Source: Leptolyngbya sp. Cla-17
GTDB taxonomy: Bacteria > Cyanobacteriota > Cyanobacteriia > Leptolyngbyales > Leptolyngbyaceae
NCBI RefSeq assembly: GCF_016807185.1
Contig: NZ_JAEVYN010000003.1
Span: forward strand, 186,001-250,000
DNA: 64,000 nucleotides
Direction of reading: 5' to 3'
A model generated the notes under the pieces. It was not told the origin of the DNA. It saw nothing but the letters and a program-made list of their open reading frames with translations, and made no database searches. Position 1 is the first letter of the stretch. Each line of letters opens with the position of its first letter. Of the stretch, positions 8,859 to 18,732 are shown piece after piece. The position numbers were made by a program, and so were the translations under genes.

Positions 8859-10514
8859 ATGCATCCCTCTTCCCAATCCTCCAATCCTCAACAATCCCCA
8901 TCCTCAGAGTGGGATGATCTTGCGGCGATGACTGGCTTCGTCTTGGAACCTCCTCCCGGCAAGCCTGCTCCACCTTCAACGGCAACTGCCGTTCTTGAAC
9001 GAGAGTCTGCTTCTGACCAGCCAGAAATTCTAGAGGAAACCGTTGACCCAGAAGCATTCGATCCAGAGGCTTCAGAGGAAGAGTTCCTGCTTGACCCCGA
9101 AGATCTGGAAGGGGAAGAGGCGTATTCCACCGCTAAAACAAAAACTCCAATCTGGAGTGATCCATTTGCCAAAGCTGGACTGGTCTCAATCCTGATGGCA
9201 GGTGCGGTTGGCACGGTGGGTTTGTTCCTTTTGAGTGTGAATAGTTGGGATGACAAAGCTGCCACAAAACCGCCTCCGCCATCTCCTGAGCCGACACCGA
9301 CCGCTGATCCATCAGCACAGGAGATCGGCAGACTCAAGACTGAAACAGCTCTAAGAACCCAAACGCAAACGATCGCGCAAACCAAACAGAATACTGCTCC
9401 ACGTCTTCCCACCAAACCAAACACTCAGAAGAGTCCGCTTAAGACTGCTTCAACGAGGTCGTTATCTTCCACCCCGGTTCGTACTCCCGCCCCCGTTGCA
9501 GTCGCTCCACCTGTCCGCAGCTATACCCCGGTTATTAGCCCTTCCCCGATTGCACGTTCTGCACCTTTGACAGATAAGCCGCTTAACTCAGTTCCAGAAA
9601 ACAAAGAGCCGAACCAGGCATGGCAAGATGCAGTAACGGTTGGTAGCTTTGGTCAGGGGAGCGATGGAGGAGAGGATCTCTCTACTGCTGAACCGGCGAT
9701 GGACTCGTCTGTTTCACCCTCTTCCCTGGGCACTCCTTCCTCTACACCATCGGCAGTAACAGCACAATCTAAGTCTTTGAACAGCGGCGATACTCGCCAC
9801 CAGGAATTTGGTAGTCCGCAGCGGTACGACGCTGATGTGAATGCCATCATGACGGGTGAGCCAAGTCAGGTATCCCAATTGATGCCTGGATCTACGGCAG
9901 CCGCCACGCTCAACACCCCGATTGTGTGGGCAGAAGATATCCAGCAAAAGCAGCCGCAGCAATTCACAGTTCAACTCAATGAACCCTTGCTTGGATCAGA
10001 TGGCTCAGTCGCGCTTCCGGCTGGAACAGAGTTGGTTGCTCAAGTGGATGCGGTGTCTGATAGCGGCATGGTTCAACTTTCTGTTTCCTCCGTTGTTATC
10101 CCTTCTGCCGCAGGCTCTCAAATCGTTCAGGCACCACCAGGCTCGCTGACGATCACGGGCGAGGGTGGCAATCCAGTCATGGCGGACAACATCAACAGAG
10201 AGAGGGGCAGATTCGGTAAAGACCTGATGGTGGCGCTCACGGGTGCATTGGGTCAGACTGGCAAACTGTTAAATCGCCCTCAAAGCGAGAGTGTAACCTC
10301 AACTCCCTCTCTGTCATCCTCCAACATCACGAACGGTAAGACCGACATTGGCGGTGCATTGCTTGAAGGGGCATTTGGGGCAGTGCAGAAGCAAATGACC
10401 GATCGCAATCAACAGTCAGCAGAGAGCAACCGCAATCGAACAAAAGTTTGGCGGGTTCCTGCCGGAAAGCAACTTCAAGTACAAACCAATTCCATATTTG
10501 AGGTGGCGCGATGA
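8859..10514 (+). CDS. virB10: VirB10/TrbI/TraB-type core channel protein
   Basis: The 551-residue protein has an acidic, Pro-rich cytoplasmic region (1-100), one membrane helix (about 105-125), a long Pro/Thr/Ser-rich periplasmic linker, and a C-terminal beta-rich domain (about 345-551). That domain begins with LNTPIVWAEDI and contains NEPLLGSDGSVALPAGTEL, a pattern typical of the VirB10/TrbI fold. The protein would span the envelope and form the outer-membrane pore with VirB9. It ends in a 4-base overlap with the next gene. The long linker could span a thick cyanobacterial wall. Confidence 0.85.
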   Translation: MHPSSQSSNPQQSPSSEWDDLAAMTGFVLEPPPGKPAPPSTATAVLERESASDQPEILEETVDPEAFDPEASEEEFLLDPEDLEGEEAYSTAKTKTPIWSDPFAKAGLVSILMAGAVGTVGLFLLSVNSWDDKAATKPPPPSPEPTPTADPSAQEIGRLKTETALRTQTQTIAQTKQNTAPRLPTKPNTQKSPLKTASTRSLSSTPVRTPAPVAVAPPVRSYTPVISPSPIARSAPLTDKPLNSVPENKEPNQAWQDAVTVGSFGQGSDGGEDLSTAEPAMDSSVSPSSLGTPSSTPSAVTAQSKSLNSGDTRHQEFGSPQRYDADVNAIMTGEPSQVSQLMPGSTAAATLNTPIVWAEDIQQKQPQQFTVQLNEPLLGSDGSVALPAGTELVAQVDAVSDSGMVQLSVSSVVIPSAAGSQIVQAPPGSLTITGEGGNPVMADNINRERGRFGKDLMVALTGALGQTGKLLNRPQSESVTSTPSLSSSNITNGKTDIGGALLEGAFGAVQKQMTDRNQQSAESNRNRTKVWRVPAGKQLQVQTNSIFEVAR

Positions 10515-11323
10515 AAAAGCATCTGCTTTCTTTAACAATGATTCCACTGCTCGTCGGTATTGTGTTCAGTTCTATCACTCCGGCGATCGCTGCACCACTC
10601 GTGCGGCAGGTGTCCCAATCTCAGGCACAGGGGCTAAAGGGTAATGGCGCATCCGTAACCGTTTGGCAGGGATCTGGCACTAATATCGATTTCACCCGAA
10701 CAGGTGAGACGATTTTAAGAGCGTGGCTCGACGACCCCAGCAAGATCGCAGTTGATTTTGATGGTTCGTTAGGAAAGCGTTCTGGAGCCAGTATTGTCCA
10801 CTTAAAGCGTGTGACAGGAATTCAATTCCCCAACATTCCCCGAACAGAATCGACGCTGTTGACGGTCATTACTCAATCGCAATACGGCAGAAAAACTTAC
10901 CTATTCCAGGTTGGTTACGGGTCTGGCAAGCCCCAATATGCCTCCATTGCAATCACACCCGATAATCAAAACCTGATTGATGGGGGTGGAGTGGTTGTGG
11001 CTGGCAATCGTACCGCCAACTGGAACGATGTTGAGCGCGGACTGCAACGGGCACTGAGCCAGCGGTTAATTTCCTCATCTAGCCCGGTGGCAAAGCGTGT
11101 ACGGTCATTTTTAGCTCAAGTTCGTAACGGGATGCCGATGCAGCAGGCGGCGCAGCTATCGCAACTATCACTAGCCGTTGTGTCCAAACTGGCTGAAATG
11201 GGGTACTCAACAACAACTCCTGCGACACTCCCAAATCCCTCATCCCCTGCTCCTTCTGTTTTTCCCTCGTCTGTAACCCCTGCGTCAAGTTCGCAGTCAA
11301 CTTCAACTCCTGGAGGTGTGTAA
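10511..11323 (+). CDS. VirB9/TraK-like secreted core-complex protein
   Basis: The 270-residue protein starts with a clear signal peptide (hydrophobic 6-24, cleavage near AIAAP). The mature N-terminal domain has alternating beta-strand segments such as ASVTVWQGSGTNIDF, RAWLDDPSKIAVDF and STLLTVITQSQYGRKTYLFQ, as in VirB9/TrbG/TraK proteins. The C-terminus is Ser/Pro-rich. It overlaps virB10 by 4 bases (ATGA), so the two products are probably made in fixed ratio, as expected for the VirB9-VirB10 core. The exact subfamily (VirB9 or F-type TraK) cannot be settled by eye. Confidence 0.7.
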   Translation: MKKHLLSLTMIPLLVGIVFSSITPAIAAPLVRQVSQSQAQGLKGNGASVTVWQGSGTNIDFTRTGETILRAWLDDPSKIAVDFDGSLGKRSGASIVHLKRVTGIQFPNIPRTESTLLTVITQSQYGRKTYLFQVGYGSGKPQYASIAITPDNQNLIDGGGVVVAGNRTANWNDVERGLQRALSQRLISSSSPVAKRVRSFLAQVRNGMPMQQAAQLSQLSLAVVSKLAEMGYSTTTPATLPNPSSPAPSVFPSSVTPASSSQSTSTPGGV

Positions 11324-11327
11324 CACT

Positions 11328-12632
11328 ATGTCCTTTTGTCGTGTTATTCCTATTGTTCTTGCTGCTGTCTGCTGGGGGTTTACATCACTTCCAACAAAAG
11401 CCGCCAGTATTCCGACCGTAACGGTTCAACAAGGCGAACGATCCGCCACTGCCCCAAACTGGGAGGCTCTAACGTTTGCTAAATTACCCAGGCTTCAAAC
11501 ATCGGGAGCGGTTGGATTGCGCTCTTGGCGAACAGGTCAACCGTTGGATCAAGTCCTTACCCTGAGCGACTTTGAACACAACTTCCGCCTGCAAGACTTG
11601 AACTTATTTACGATTGCGGTTGGTACTCAAGTTTCACCGGAAGCGGTCAAATTGAGCCAGTTCAAGCTGTTTGAGCGTCAAACGTTAGCCGATTTAGCTG
11701 GGGCAATTCCAAAGTTGGGTACTCAACCGATCGCTAAGGTGCCGTTACTCAAAGATCGGCTCAGTGTAGTCTTTCCACGTCCCAACCTGGCTCGCACACT
11801 CAATGAAATCATTACCAGCGATCCGCAACTAGGAACCGTTAACTTTATCAACTTTGATTTATCGCGCTATACGCTCAAAGATTTTCCAGGATTGTTGTCT
11901 GTACCATTGCAACGATTTCAGTTCTGGCAGACTGCTCGAATTAGCGATGTTCCTGGGCTAAAAGAATTGCCCTGGAGCTTCTTTCCGGTTCCGCCTCAAT
12001 CCAGTGGCTCTGTTGGCATCATGAAGCTGACTGGCAAGTTGGGGGGTAACAGTCTATCGGGAAGTGATATTGCTGGGTACAGAGTGCCTTGTAACACCAT
12101 TACCTGCTCTGGAATTCAGTTATCTGGCGATCAAGCCATTCATCGAAAAGTTTGGCTGACAGGTCGGCAACTGGTTCAAGGTGGACAGGGGGAAGGTGCT
12201 CAGTTGAGTAATGGGCTTGAACCAACTGGGCGTAATATCTTCAGCAATGCTTTTAAGGTCGTGCTAACAGAAGCGAGTCAGCAAAGCATCAAGACAGCTT
12301 TGTATTTTCGTGCTTGTCAACTGTCCTCATCAATCGAACCCAATTGTTCCCCATTCGTGATTGGACCTGTTCCTTTCATCAGCTATCGCCCTGGTGATGG
12401 CATTGTCGTAGGTGACATTGAGAATGACACCGAAATGGCTGAGGTGAAACAGGTACACGGCTTTGCCGTTACCGCAAGGGTCGCCCAACCACTTAAACGC
12501 GAAACGCCACAAGAACCTGTTCCAATCATTGAGCCGGACGACCCACGCGAAACGCTCCAAGAAAAGCTACTAGCACTTACAGAAGGCTTACGGCAGTGGC
12601 TTAAAACGGTATTCCCTGATCTCACCGCTTGA
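11328..12632 (+). CDS. Secreted T4SS-operon protein, paralogue of the hydrolase N-terminus at 29304
   Basis: I place the start at the ATG at 11328, 11 bases after GGAGG; an in-frame GTG lies at 11316. The 434-residue product has a signal peptide ending near TKAAS. It aligns over nearly its whole length with the N-terminal 420 residues of the double hydrolase at 29304. Shared landmarks include ATAPNWEALTFAKLP / VPDWGGISFSSLP, GLEPTGRNIFSNAFKVVL / GKEPTGRHPFGSAFKVVL and FVIGPVPF / YFIGPIPF, with conserved Cys pairs. Function is unknown; location between core genes and coupling protein suggests an extracytoplasmic T4SS part. I recognise no named domain. Confidence 0.8.
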   Translation: MSFCRVIPIVLAAVCWGFTSLPTKAASIPTVTVQQGERSATAPNWEALTFAKLPRLQTSGAVGLRSWRTGQPLDQVLTLSDFEHNFRLQDLNLFTIAVGTQVSPEAVKLSQFKLFERQTLADLAGAIPKLGTQPIAKVPLLKDRLSVVFPRPNLARTLNEIITSDPQLGTVNFINFDLSRYTLKDFPGLLSVPLQRFQFWQTARISDVPGLKELPWSFFPVPPQSSGSVGIMKLTGKLGGNSLSGSDIAGYRVPCNTITCSGIQLSGDQAIHRKVWLTGRQLVQGGQGEGAQLSNGLEPTGRNIFSNAFKVVLTEASQQSIKTALYFRACQLSSSIEPNCSPFVIGPVPFISYRPGDGIVVGDIENDTEMAEVKQVHGFAVTARVAQPLKRETPQEPVPIIEPDDPRETLQEKLLALTEGLRQWLKTVFPDLTA

Positions 12633-12639
12633 GGTTGAA

Positions 12640-14454
12640 ATGCAACCCTCTCCCTTGATGCAATCCCAAACAATCGCCTTCCGTGCCAGTGAGCCAAATA
12701 CGTTTGTCCAGAGTGGCTCTCAGTATGGGGGTGGAATCCTCCAGTCCCTTAAAGGGGGCAATGGTCTCATGCTGCTGATTGTGGCGATTGGCTGGATTTC
12801 CCTCGCCTGGTTAGGGAAAGGTCGGAAGAATGGCAACAAGATCGCCACCGGCTACCTGGCTGGCGATCGCGAAAAACGAACCGCTCGTAAACGTGCTCTA
12901 GACCAACTGGAAAAGCGTAAGCACAATGCGGTGACGCTTTATGCCGGACTGTTTAAGCGCAATGACAAAGGGAAACCTGTTGCTGGAAAGAAAACACTTT
13001 GGATTCCGGACGCAAACCGGGGGATTGCCGTGTGTGGTGGACCTGGATCAGGGAAAACCTTCTCACTGATTAATCCGGCGATTCGCTCTGCCATTCAAGA
13101 AGGCATCCCCTTGTGTATTTACGATTTCAAATATCCAGAGCAGGCAGAATTGCTCGTGCCGTTTGCGGCAAAGCATGGGTACGATGTCAAAGTGTTTGCT
13201 CCAGGCTTTGAAGAATCTGAAGTTTGTAACCCCTTAGACTTCCTCCACAGCCCTGATGATGCGTTAATGGCGCGGCAAATTGCGACGGTGATGAACCGTA
13301 ACTTTGCGCTCTCTGCCAACGCTTCGGAAGACAAATTTTTCGCCGATGCCGGAGACCAGTTGACCCAGGCGATGCTGATGCTGGCAAAGGGTTTACCAGC
13401 GCCCGACATTCTGACTGCATCCACCATTCTGAGCCTGTCGAAACTGCCAGAACGAATTCAAGCGGCGTGGGAACGGAGTGAATCCGGTCAGGGGCATCCC
13501 ATTAGCCAGTGGGTTTATCTGGCGTTCTCGCAGCTTCTACAACTGGCAGGCAGTGAAAAAACAGTATCAGGGGTCGTTGGAACAGCAAGCAAAGTCTTTA
13601 GCCGTTTCCTTAGCCCGGAACTGGTGGGTGCGTTTTGTGGACCCACCACACTGCCATTAGACCTGGAAGGCAAACGCATGATTGTGTTAGGTCTCGATCG
13701 CCAGCGCCGGGATGCGGTTGCTCCACTGGTTGCGACTATTCTGCATATGCTGGTGGCTCGCAACGCCCGCAGTGGTCGCAAAGATCCGTTTCTGGTCGCC
13801 GTTGACGAGCTGCCCACCGTCTACCTGCCAACCCTGACTCAGTGGCTCAACGAGAATCGTTCTCTTGGGCAAGTCACCTTAATTGGCTATCAGAACTTGA
13901 ACCAATTAGAGAAAGCCTACTCGCGTGAGATCAGCCGCGCCATTCTGGGTGGTTGTGCCACAAAAGCCATTTTCAACCCACAGGAATCCGAGAGCGCCCG
14001 GATGTTTAGTGACTATATCGGTGAAGAAGAACTCACCACGCGCCAAAAAAGCCGCAGTACAGGCAAAGGTGGGGGCAGTACCAGTACTGGAGAGCATTTG
14101 CATAAACGAGCGATCGTAGAGTCTGCACAATTCAACAAGTTTGTTGCCGGAAAATGTGTGTTCATTAATCCTGCCTATGGCACTAGGGATGAAGGCTCGA
14201 TTCCAATGATCACGAGAATCACGTTACCCAAAGAGGATATTAAGGCGGATGAATGGAGCCGCAGTAAATGGGAAAAAGTGCGACAACGATTAATCGAACG
14301 GTCTCAACAAGAGTTCTTTTCTGAGGAACATAGCCGAGAACAAATTGCGAAACGAATGGCGATCGCCCAAGAGTATTTCCCGGCACCAGAGGAGAAACCT
14401 GCTAAAGGAGGAACCCGTTCTCAAGAAGACGGAAAAGTCAAAGTCACGTTTTAG
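12640..14454 (+). CDS. virD4: VirD4/TraG-type coupling protein (T4CP)
   Basis: The 604-residue coupling ATPase delivers the relaxase-DNA complex to the secretion channel. A membrane helix lies at about residues 40-58. Walker A GGPGSGKT is at 133-140, Walker B FLVAVDELP has D389-E390, and the GYQNLNQLEKAY segment following it is a typical VirD4/TraG/TrwB motif. The N-terminal membrane region looks short, with one obvious helix rather than two. It closes the transfer operon and lies 8 bases after the preceding gene. Confidence 0.93.
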   Translation: MQPSPLMQSQTIAFRASEPNTFVQSGSQYGGGILQSLKGGNGLMLLIVAIGWISLAWLGKGRKNGNKIATGYLAGDREKRTARKRALDQLEKRKHNAVTLYAGLFKRNDKGKPVAGKKTLWIPDANRGIAVCGGPGSGKTFSLINPAIRSAIQEGIPLCIYDFKYPEQAELLVPFAAKHGYDVKVFAPGFEESEVCNPLDFLHSPDDALMARQIATVMNRNFALSANASEDKFFADAGDQLTQAMLMLAKGLPAPDILTASTILSLSKLPERIQAAWERSESGQGHPISQWVYLAFSQLLQLAGSEKTVSGVVGTASKVFSRFLSPELVGAFCGPTTLPLDLEGKRMIVLGLDRQRRDAVAPLVATILHMLVARNARSGRKDPFLVAVDELPTVYLPTLTQWLNENRSLGQVTLIGYQNLNQLEKAYSREISRAILGGCATKAIFNPQESESARMFSDYIGEEELTTRQKSRSTGKGGGSTSTGEHLHKRAIVESAQFNKFVAGKCVFINPAYGTRDEGSIPMITRITLPKEDIKADEWSRSKWEKVRQRLIERSQQEFFSEEHSREQIAKRMAIAQEYFPAPEEKPAKGGTRSQEDGKVKVTF

Positions 14455-14468
14455 GGAGACCTTAATTT

Positions 14469-15926
14469 ATGGCTACAGCACCGATTGAAGAAACGGATAC
14501 ACAAACTCAGCCGATCGCTGAACTGAAAGTGTTTGGCAAAGGCAAGGGTGCAATGGTTTTTGAAGATGTCGCTCTAGCAGCGGCTGAAATTTTAGGGGTA
14601 CAACCCGAATTGACCCGAAATGAAGATCCCATGCTCAAAATTGATGCCGCACAGTTTGAAACGGTGCAGGCAGGATTAGAGGAGCGTGGCTATCAAGTCT
14701 CTTTCGTTAAAGAGAAGACCGCTAATATCACGTTGCATGGACACAGTGCCACCATCTACGGACAAGCTGCAAAAGATGTGGCTCAGGAGTTCAATCTTCC
14801 GTTGGGACAAACTAGCAAACAAACTCCCAAAGTAAAACTGGATCGAGATGATGTTGATTCTATTGCGGAGTGGCTGAAATCTCAAGGCTACAAAGTGGAA
14901 TCTCAAGAGCTTGAAAGTAACTTGAAGCCCAAAGTGGTTTTCCGAGAGGCACCAGATGGCGAAACCTACCATGTCTATGATGGCTCTGCCAAAAACCTGG
15001 CGAAAGCTCTGGAACGTGAACCAGACGAAACTCCGGGTGGGAGACCCATGCTCACTTTTGATCGCGCAGAGTACCGACAGATCAAGCAGGAATTTGGTGA
15101 GAGCTTAGACATTGCTACCAAGGATCTGAAACTGGAAGCGACGATCGCAACCTACGACGGCAATAACGGCAAAGGGGCAGTGATTACGGGTGCTGTGGCT
15201 CAAGAAGTTGCCGGGGTATTAGGTCTAGAAACAGGCTATACCAAGCCCTCTGCTACAACGGGTACGGCAATGCCTAAACTCAACCTGACTGAATCGCAAA
15301 TCAAGCCCGCCAAAGAAGCGTTGGAATCGCAAGGGTATAAGGTTTCTTTTAAGGAACTAGAGGCGAGCAATGTTGCCAATGTCAGTTTATATCCAGATGG
15401 AGGAGCCGTTCTATTTGGTAAGCCTGCGGAGATTGTTGCTGAAAAAATGGGTGCTTCAATGGAGCAGACAACAAAGCAAACTCCGATGCTAAAACTGTCT
15501 CAATCCAATGTGAATGATGCGATCGCGATTCTCAAAAGCGAGGGTTACGAAATCAATACAACAAATCGGCAGTCTGCAAGTCAGCCTGCGGATCAAGCAG
15601 AATCCTCCAGCCGCCCACGCCGCGTTGTCAAAGAAGTCACACTTGCCCCAGAGAACCAGACGAATGTCGGAGACTTGATGACCTATTTCCAGGCAGCAGG
15701 GGTGGACAAAGCAGATGATAGAGCCACTGGACTATCGCTTGAATATGCTGAAGGGAAGCTAACGGCAATCACCTCTGAAGGTCACACATTGACCGTTGAA
15801 GGAGACTCAGTACGAACGAATTTTAACAGTGCTGACTTCAAGGAATTGGCAGATTTTTCACACAAGACAAATCAGGCTTTAGCAGTAGAAAGCGAGTTTG
15901 ACTACGATTTTGAAGTTGATGATTAG
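14469..15926 (+). CDS. Cytosolic five-repeat protein of unknown function
   Basis: The 485-residue acidic protein has no signal or membrane segment. It consists of about five copies of a roughly 70-residue unit, recognisable by a small/hydrophobic run, VAxxLG, a Thr-rich linker ending TPMLKL or a variant, a helix, and SQGYKVSF. Units lie near residues 10-75, 80-150, 155-215, 220-300 and 305-375. The C-terminal 80 residues form another module, (GLSLEYAEGKLTAITSEGH, then FNSADFKELADF) which matches the end of the next protein. A good ribosome site (AGGGAG) precedes the ATG. It follows the coupling protein in the same direction. I do not recognise a family. Confidence 0.8.
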   Translation: MATAPIEETDTQTQPIAELKVFGKGKGAMVFEDVALAAAEILGVQPELTRNEDPMLKIDAAQFETVQAGLEERGYQVSFVKEKTANITLHGHSATIYGQAAKDVAQEFNLPLGQTSKQTPKVKLDRDDVDSIAEWLKSQGYKVESQELESNLKPKVVFREAPDGETYHVYDGSAKNLAKALEREPDETPGGRPMLTFDRAEYRQIKQEFGESLDIATKDLKLEATIATYDGNNGKGAVITGAVAQEVAGVLGLETGYTKPSATTGTAMPKLNLTESQIKPAKEALESQGYKVSFKELEASNVANVSLYPDGGAVLFGKPAEIVAEKMGASMEQTTKQTPMLKLSQSNVNDAIAILKSEGYEINTTNRQSASQPADQAESSSRPRRVVKEVTLAPENQTNVGDLMTYFQAAGVDKADDRATGLSLEYAEGKLTAITSEGHTLTVEGDSVRTNFNSADFKELADFSHKTNQALAVESEFDYDFEVDD

Positions 15927-15960
15927 TAGTCATCGCAATCATGCTTGATGGAGGGACACG

Positions 15961-18195
15961 ATGGTATTTACAGTCAGTGAAGCAAGTGCCGAGAAAATCG
16001 AACGGGATATTTCTGAACTTTATCGAGCACTTGCCCGAATACTCAATCAGGACATTCCTGAAATTCCTGAGCCACAACCTGTGTTACCTTCCATTGAAAT
16101 GCAGGCGGAGTTGGAAGAGGAGTCATTTATTGATGGAGAAGTACTCCCCGAATTGAACGTGTTGATGGGCACTGAGCAGGCACAGCTGATCGGCAGGGAA
16201 CCTGATTTGCTGCGTGGAGTTGACCCAATCGCCATAGAGGGGAACGATCCACCTTTATTGCAAGCCTCAGAAGCAGCAGAGGTTCGACTTCAAATTGGCA
16301 ACACATTAATTGCTCGTCCGCTCCTCGCCATCCCTGAAGCGTTGGAAGCAGCGCTTCCAGAAAAGATTGCAGCTTTGCGTGCAGCAGTTGAGCGTCCGGT
16401 GTTACCTCAACAGGCAGCTGTTGTAGAGGTGGTAGATGGTGAAATTTTAGATGTCGAAGTCAATGGTGTGCAGCAATTTCATCAAACTGAACAAGGAGTG
16501 ATTGCAGCGAATTCACTATATCCAGTCCTAGTGGAGCAGAATGCAGTTGCGGTCGCCAATGGGCAGCGACAGATTCAACTTCAACAGCTTCAAGACCTCG
16601 CTAATTATCTGCTGGAGTTTTACGCTGCACCATCGGACAGTGGCTCTCGAATGATGAGCCTTGAGATTGATGAGGAGCGCAACCCAATTTATGGAACATC
16701 CCCTCACCTCATGCTTGGCTCGTCAGATGAAGGGGTATGGATACTCAAGCTTCCAGATGAGAATAATCCTGATCTCCAAAACGAAGAAGTGGTGATTGCC
16801 GCCAAACTGTCTGGTCAACTTAAAGAAGACCTGTTGGGGCAACCAGAATTCAATCCGTTTCTGGCAAATCAAGCTTATGGCGTTCTGCAACGCGAACTAG
16901 GGCGGCAGGTAGAGGCTCATGCGGCTGTTCAATCCCGGTTAGTGGATGCAGCTAATGTCTTTGCTCAACCTGACGCAGAAGTAACTATCCGAACTGCCTA
17001 CTACAATCTGCAAATTAGTTCGGATGCTGAGGATGTTACCGAAATCGGTTGCATTTCTTCTGAAAACCAGGAGGTTCTTAAGCCTGTTCTGACCCGCCAA
17101 ACCGATGGCAGTTATGTCTCTTTAGCTGAAGATTTAGAACCGATCGCCTATGGGCTAGAACAACAAGCGGCTGCAATATTACAGGTTGAGCAGTTTGGGC
17201 AGTGGAATGCTCAACAAACGATGTCGGTAGAGCAATACTACCGCGCCATGCCCAATCAACTGCTGGAGCAAGCCTCTGAAGATATCTGCGGAATCAGGAT
17301 GCCTCTGGCTTCTGTTGGAGCAGGACTGGATCGAGAAACACTCATCGCAACCATTTTTGACCATCAAGGGGCTGAGTTAAAAGAGCGTAGTCTGGTTGCG
17401 GCTCAAGCGATCGCGGATTACCTTGACCCACAAGCCCAGCAAGACTTGCTAAAGATTTATTCGGGTGCTGTGCGCTATGAGCTGTACCGTCCCTATCAAG
17501 GCTCAACAGAATTGGAAGGTATCTGTGCTTACGTCAAAGATACAGCACAGCCATTTATTTCGATTGCAGGTGTAGAAGATGGTCCAACACTCCCAACTCA
17601 ACTAGAAGGGTTAAGCAATCTGGCAGCAGACCTGAGGCAGATTGCAGTCGAACCTCAAATGGTCTTGCGACCCATTGGGGAAGTCGAAACGGTTACAGGA
17701 AAAGAGCTTGGAGACTTAGAATATCTACATGGAGCAGTGGTGGCAGAGTCCCCCGTTGTGTTAGTGCAGGTCGATGACCAGGGACGACCAATCGTCACCG
17801 CTCCTGTTGTGGCGCATGTGGAAGCCACTGAAGACGAAGTGAAGACGGACGTTAAAGACCGTGAAAGGGACTTGGCTCTCCCCTTAGTCGAGCCATCCAG
17901 TGTCGTTTGGGAGAACCTGACGGCGATCGCCGACTACCTGGAATGCAATCTGGATGTTGCGATCGCCCAAGAAAGTAGCAGCGGTTTAACCGCGAGTTTT
18001 GATGCAAATAATTTGTTGAAGTTGCAAACGCCGGAGGGACGAATGCTGATTGTTGGTTTGGCAAGCGAGGTGCAAACTGACTTTACTGAATCAGACTTTC
18101 AAGCCGTTGCAACCTTAGCTCAAAAGACCACTCTGGCAATGGCTGCTGAGGTTGATGTTGATGAGCAGTTTGACTATGAAATGGAGTGTGAATAA
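15961..18195 (+). CDS. Large acidic hypothetical protein sharing a C-terminal module with its neighbour
   Basis: The 744-residue acidic protein lacks a signal peptide and membrane helices. It contains repeated segments of the kind ALANYLLEFYA... and IADYLECNL..., followed by beta-hairpin patterns. The last 80 residues (SGLTASFDANNLLKLQTPEG, then FTESDFQAVATLAQKT) align with the C-terminus of the preceding five-repeat protein, including the acidic FDYE end. GGAGG stands 6 bases before the ATG, and its stop overlaps the next start (TAATG). No catalytic motif is visible. It is likely cytosolic and part of a DNA-processing or transfer-accessory set. Confidence 0.78.
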   Translation: MVFTVSEASAEKIERDISELYRALARILNQDIPEIPEPQPVLPSIEMQAELEEESFIDGEVLPELNVLMGTEQAQLIGREPDLLRGVDPIAIEGNDPPLLQASEAAEVRLQIGNTLIARPLLAIPEALEAALPEKIAALRAAVERPVLPQQAAVVEVVDGEILDVEVNGVQQFHQTEQGVIAANSLYPVLVEQNAVAVANGQRQIQLQQLQDLANYLLEFYAAPSDSGSRMMSLEIDEERNPIYGTSPHLMLGSSDEGVWILKLPDENNPDLQNEEVVIAAKLSGQLKEDLLGQPEFNPFLANQAYGVLQRELGRQVEAHAAVQSRLVDAANVFAQPDAEVTIRTAYYNLQISSDAEDVTEIGCISSENQEVLKPVLTRQTDGSYVSLAEDLEPIAYGLEQQAAAILQVEQFGQWNAQQTMSVEQYYRAMPNQLLEQASEDICGIRMPLASVGAGLDRETLIATIFDHQGAELKERSLVAAQAIADYLDPQAQQDLLKIYSGAVRYELYRPYQGSTELEGICAYVKDTAQPFISIAGVEDGPTLPTQLEGLSNLAADLRQIAVEPQMVLRPIGEVETVTGKELGDLEYLHGAVVAESPVVLVQVDDQGRPIVTAPVVAHVEATEDEVKTDVKDRERDLALPLVEPSSVVWENLTAIADYLECNLDVAIAQESSSGLTASFDANNLLKLQTPEGRMLIVGLASEVQTDFTESDFQAVATLAQKTTLAMAAEVDVDEQFDYEMECE

Positions 18196-18713
18196 TGCAT
18201 AATCCGTTGATTCCTGCGAGTTGGCAACAGCCGTGGCAAGACTTTTACGACACCTTTAAGGCGGCAACTACGGAAACGAAATTAACCCCTCTTGAGGTTG
18301 AGAGAACGACTGGTGACAGTGGCAACAACTCTCACCTGAATCAAGCTCTCGGTCAACTGCGTCCTGCAATTCTAGTTCCTGCTTCTTGGGGCTTATCTTC
18401 AGAAGCGCTTGTGGCTTTAAGTGAGAATCCAGGCTGGATTGAACGACTGATTGAAGAGAACCGTAAGCCGCCACTGCCACCCAAATATACTCCCCAGGTG
18501 ATCGAGATCTGGTTTGATGAGATCTTATTTATCCGCTGGATAAACGGGCTAATCGGTTATCTGCGTTCATGCCCTAAAACGTATCAGCCTCCTTTGATGG
18601 AAATCTACTTTGATGAGCAGCTTGCTCTGGCATTAGTACAGGGAGAGGTTGTTGTAAATCGAGCTACTGCAATGGTTCGTGTGGACGAGGTTCTCGGACG
18701 TTTAGCTGCATAA
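18195..18713 (+). CDS. Hypothetical 172-residue protein
   Basis: Translation starts within the stop of the previous gene (TAATG), so the two are probably coupled. The sequence is mixed alpha/beta, with two related segments, PQVIEIWFDEILFIRWING and PPLMEIYFDEQLALALVQG, that look like an internal duplication of about 45 residues. No signal peptide, membrane segment or known catalytic motif is seen. Function unknown. Confidence 0.72.
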   Translation: MHNPLIPASWQQPWQDFYDTFKAATTETKLTPLEVERTTGDSGNNSHLNQALGQLRPAILVPASWGLSSEALVALSENPGWIERLIEENRKPPLPPKYTPQVIEIWFDEILFIRWINGLIGYLRSCPKTYQPPLMEIYFDEQLALALVQGEVVVNRATAMVRVDEVLGRLAA

Positions 18714-18732
18714 GTTTACGAGGGATTTTACG

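Noticed and set aside
8888..9424. 178-codon minus-strand ORF opposite virB10
   Set aside because: Ser/Gly/Val-rich shadow of the Pro/Thr-rich linker.
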